Assembly (NCBI GenBank): GCA_027371845.1
Contig: DAHXLD010000008.1
Span: forward strand, 1 to 35,790
DNA from: Candidatus Saccharimonadota bacterium
Lineage (GTDB): Bacteria; Patescibacteriota; Saccharimonadia; Saccharimonadales; UBA4665
Length of the DNA stretch: 35,790 bases
Direction: 5' to 3'
The notes under the pieces were generated by a model. That model had not been told where the DNA came from. It did no database searches and saw only the letters and a program-made list of their open reading frames with translations. Each line of letters opens with the position of its first letter. The stretch's first letter is position 1. Made by a program: the position numbers and the translations under genes. Positions 35,516 to 35,790 of the stretch are shown in pieces.

Positions 35516-35790
35516 ATGAAAAAATTAGTAAGTTACCTGCTACCGATATTCAATGAAGAAAAAAACATTAATTATTTATATGAGACTCTAATAAAATTAT
35601 TGGACAAAGAACTATCGTACAATTTTGAGATAATCTTCATAAATGATGGAAGTAATGATGATTCTTTATCTCTTCTATATAAACTTCAAGAAAGAGATGG
35701 TCGAATAATAGTTATTAATTTTGCTCGAAACTTCGGACATCAAATTGCAATAACTGCCGGCTTAGATTTATGCAAAGGGGATTGCGCTAT
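35516..35790 (+). CDS. GT2 glycosyltransferase, 3' end outside window
   Basis: MKKLVSYLLPIFNEEKNINYLYETLIKLL...FEIIFINDGSNDDSLSLLYKLQERDGRIIVINFARNFGHQIAITAGLDLCKGDCA. Confidence 0.9.
   Translation, partial: MKKLVSYLLPIFNEEKNINYLYETLIKLLDKELSYNFEIIFINDGSNDDSLSLLYKLQERDGRIIVINFARNFGHQIAITAGLDLCKGDCA

Noticed and set aside
1-35790. CRISPR arrays, rRNA genes, transposases or prophage genes
   Set aside because: No regularly spaced repeats with unique spacers, no rRNA signatures and no recognisable transposase/integrase ORF in the window.

Overview
AT-rich 35.8-kb bacterial window with short gene spacing. Gene content resembles a reduced-genome Patescibacteria/Saccharibacteria-type organism (inference; no 16S or marker search was possible). 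Left part: a truncated surface protein with repeated YWLVGADGGVFSFGDA units; a BrnT/BrnA-like toxin-antitoxin pair lying between two related ~140-bp elements; two CAT-anticodon tRNAs; housekeeping genes (dus, tsaC/sua5-like, murC-like, AlkA-like glycosylase, aspS, nadD), two ABC export systems and several single-TM envelope proteins. Right part (~23.6-35.8 kb): a cell-surface glycan/mannose cluster (WaaL-like ligase, phosphoglycosyltransferase, GT4, GlmS, PMM, ManC, GtrA, DPM1-like GTs) containing an adjacent sortase and sortase-substrate pair. The strongest non-coding signal is a cobalamin-riboswitch-like aptamer on the minus strand at ~22997-23075, directly in front of a 520-aa protein of unknown function with a C-terminal zinc ribbon, followed 8 bp later by nadD. 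Other signals: a candidate terminated small RNA after the toxin-antitoxin pair, several -10 boxes placed exactly where leaderless mRNAs would start, a LexA-type DNA-binding domain without the protease domain, a 30-codon small ORF with a strong Shine-Dalgarno, and overlapping convergent gene ends. All family calls are from reading motifs by eye; no database search was run.
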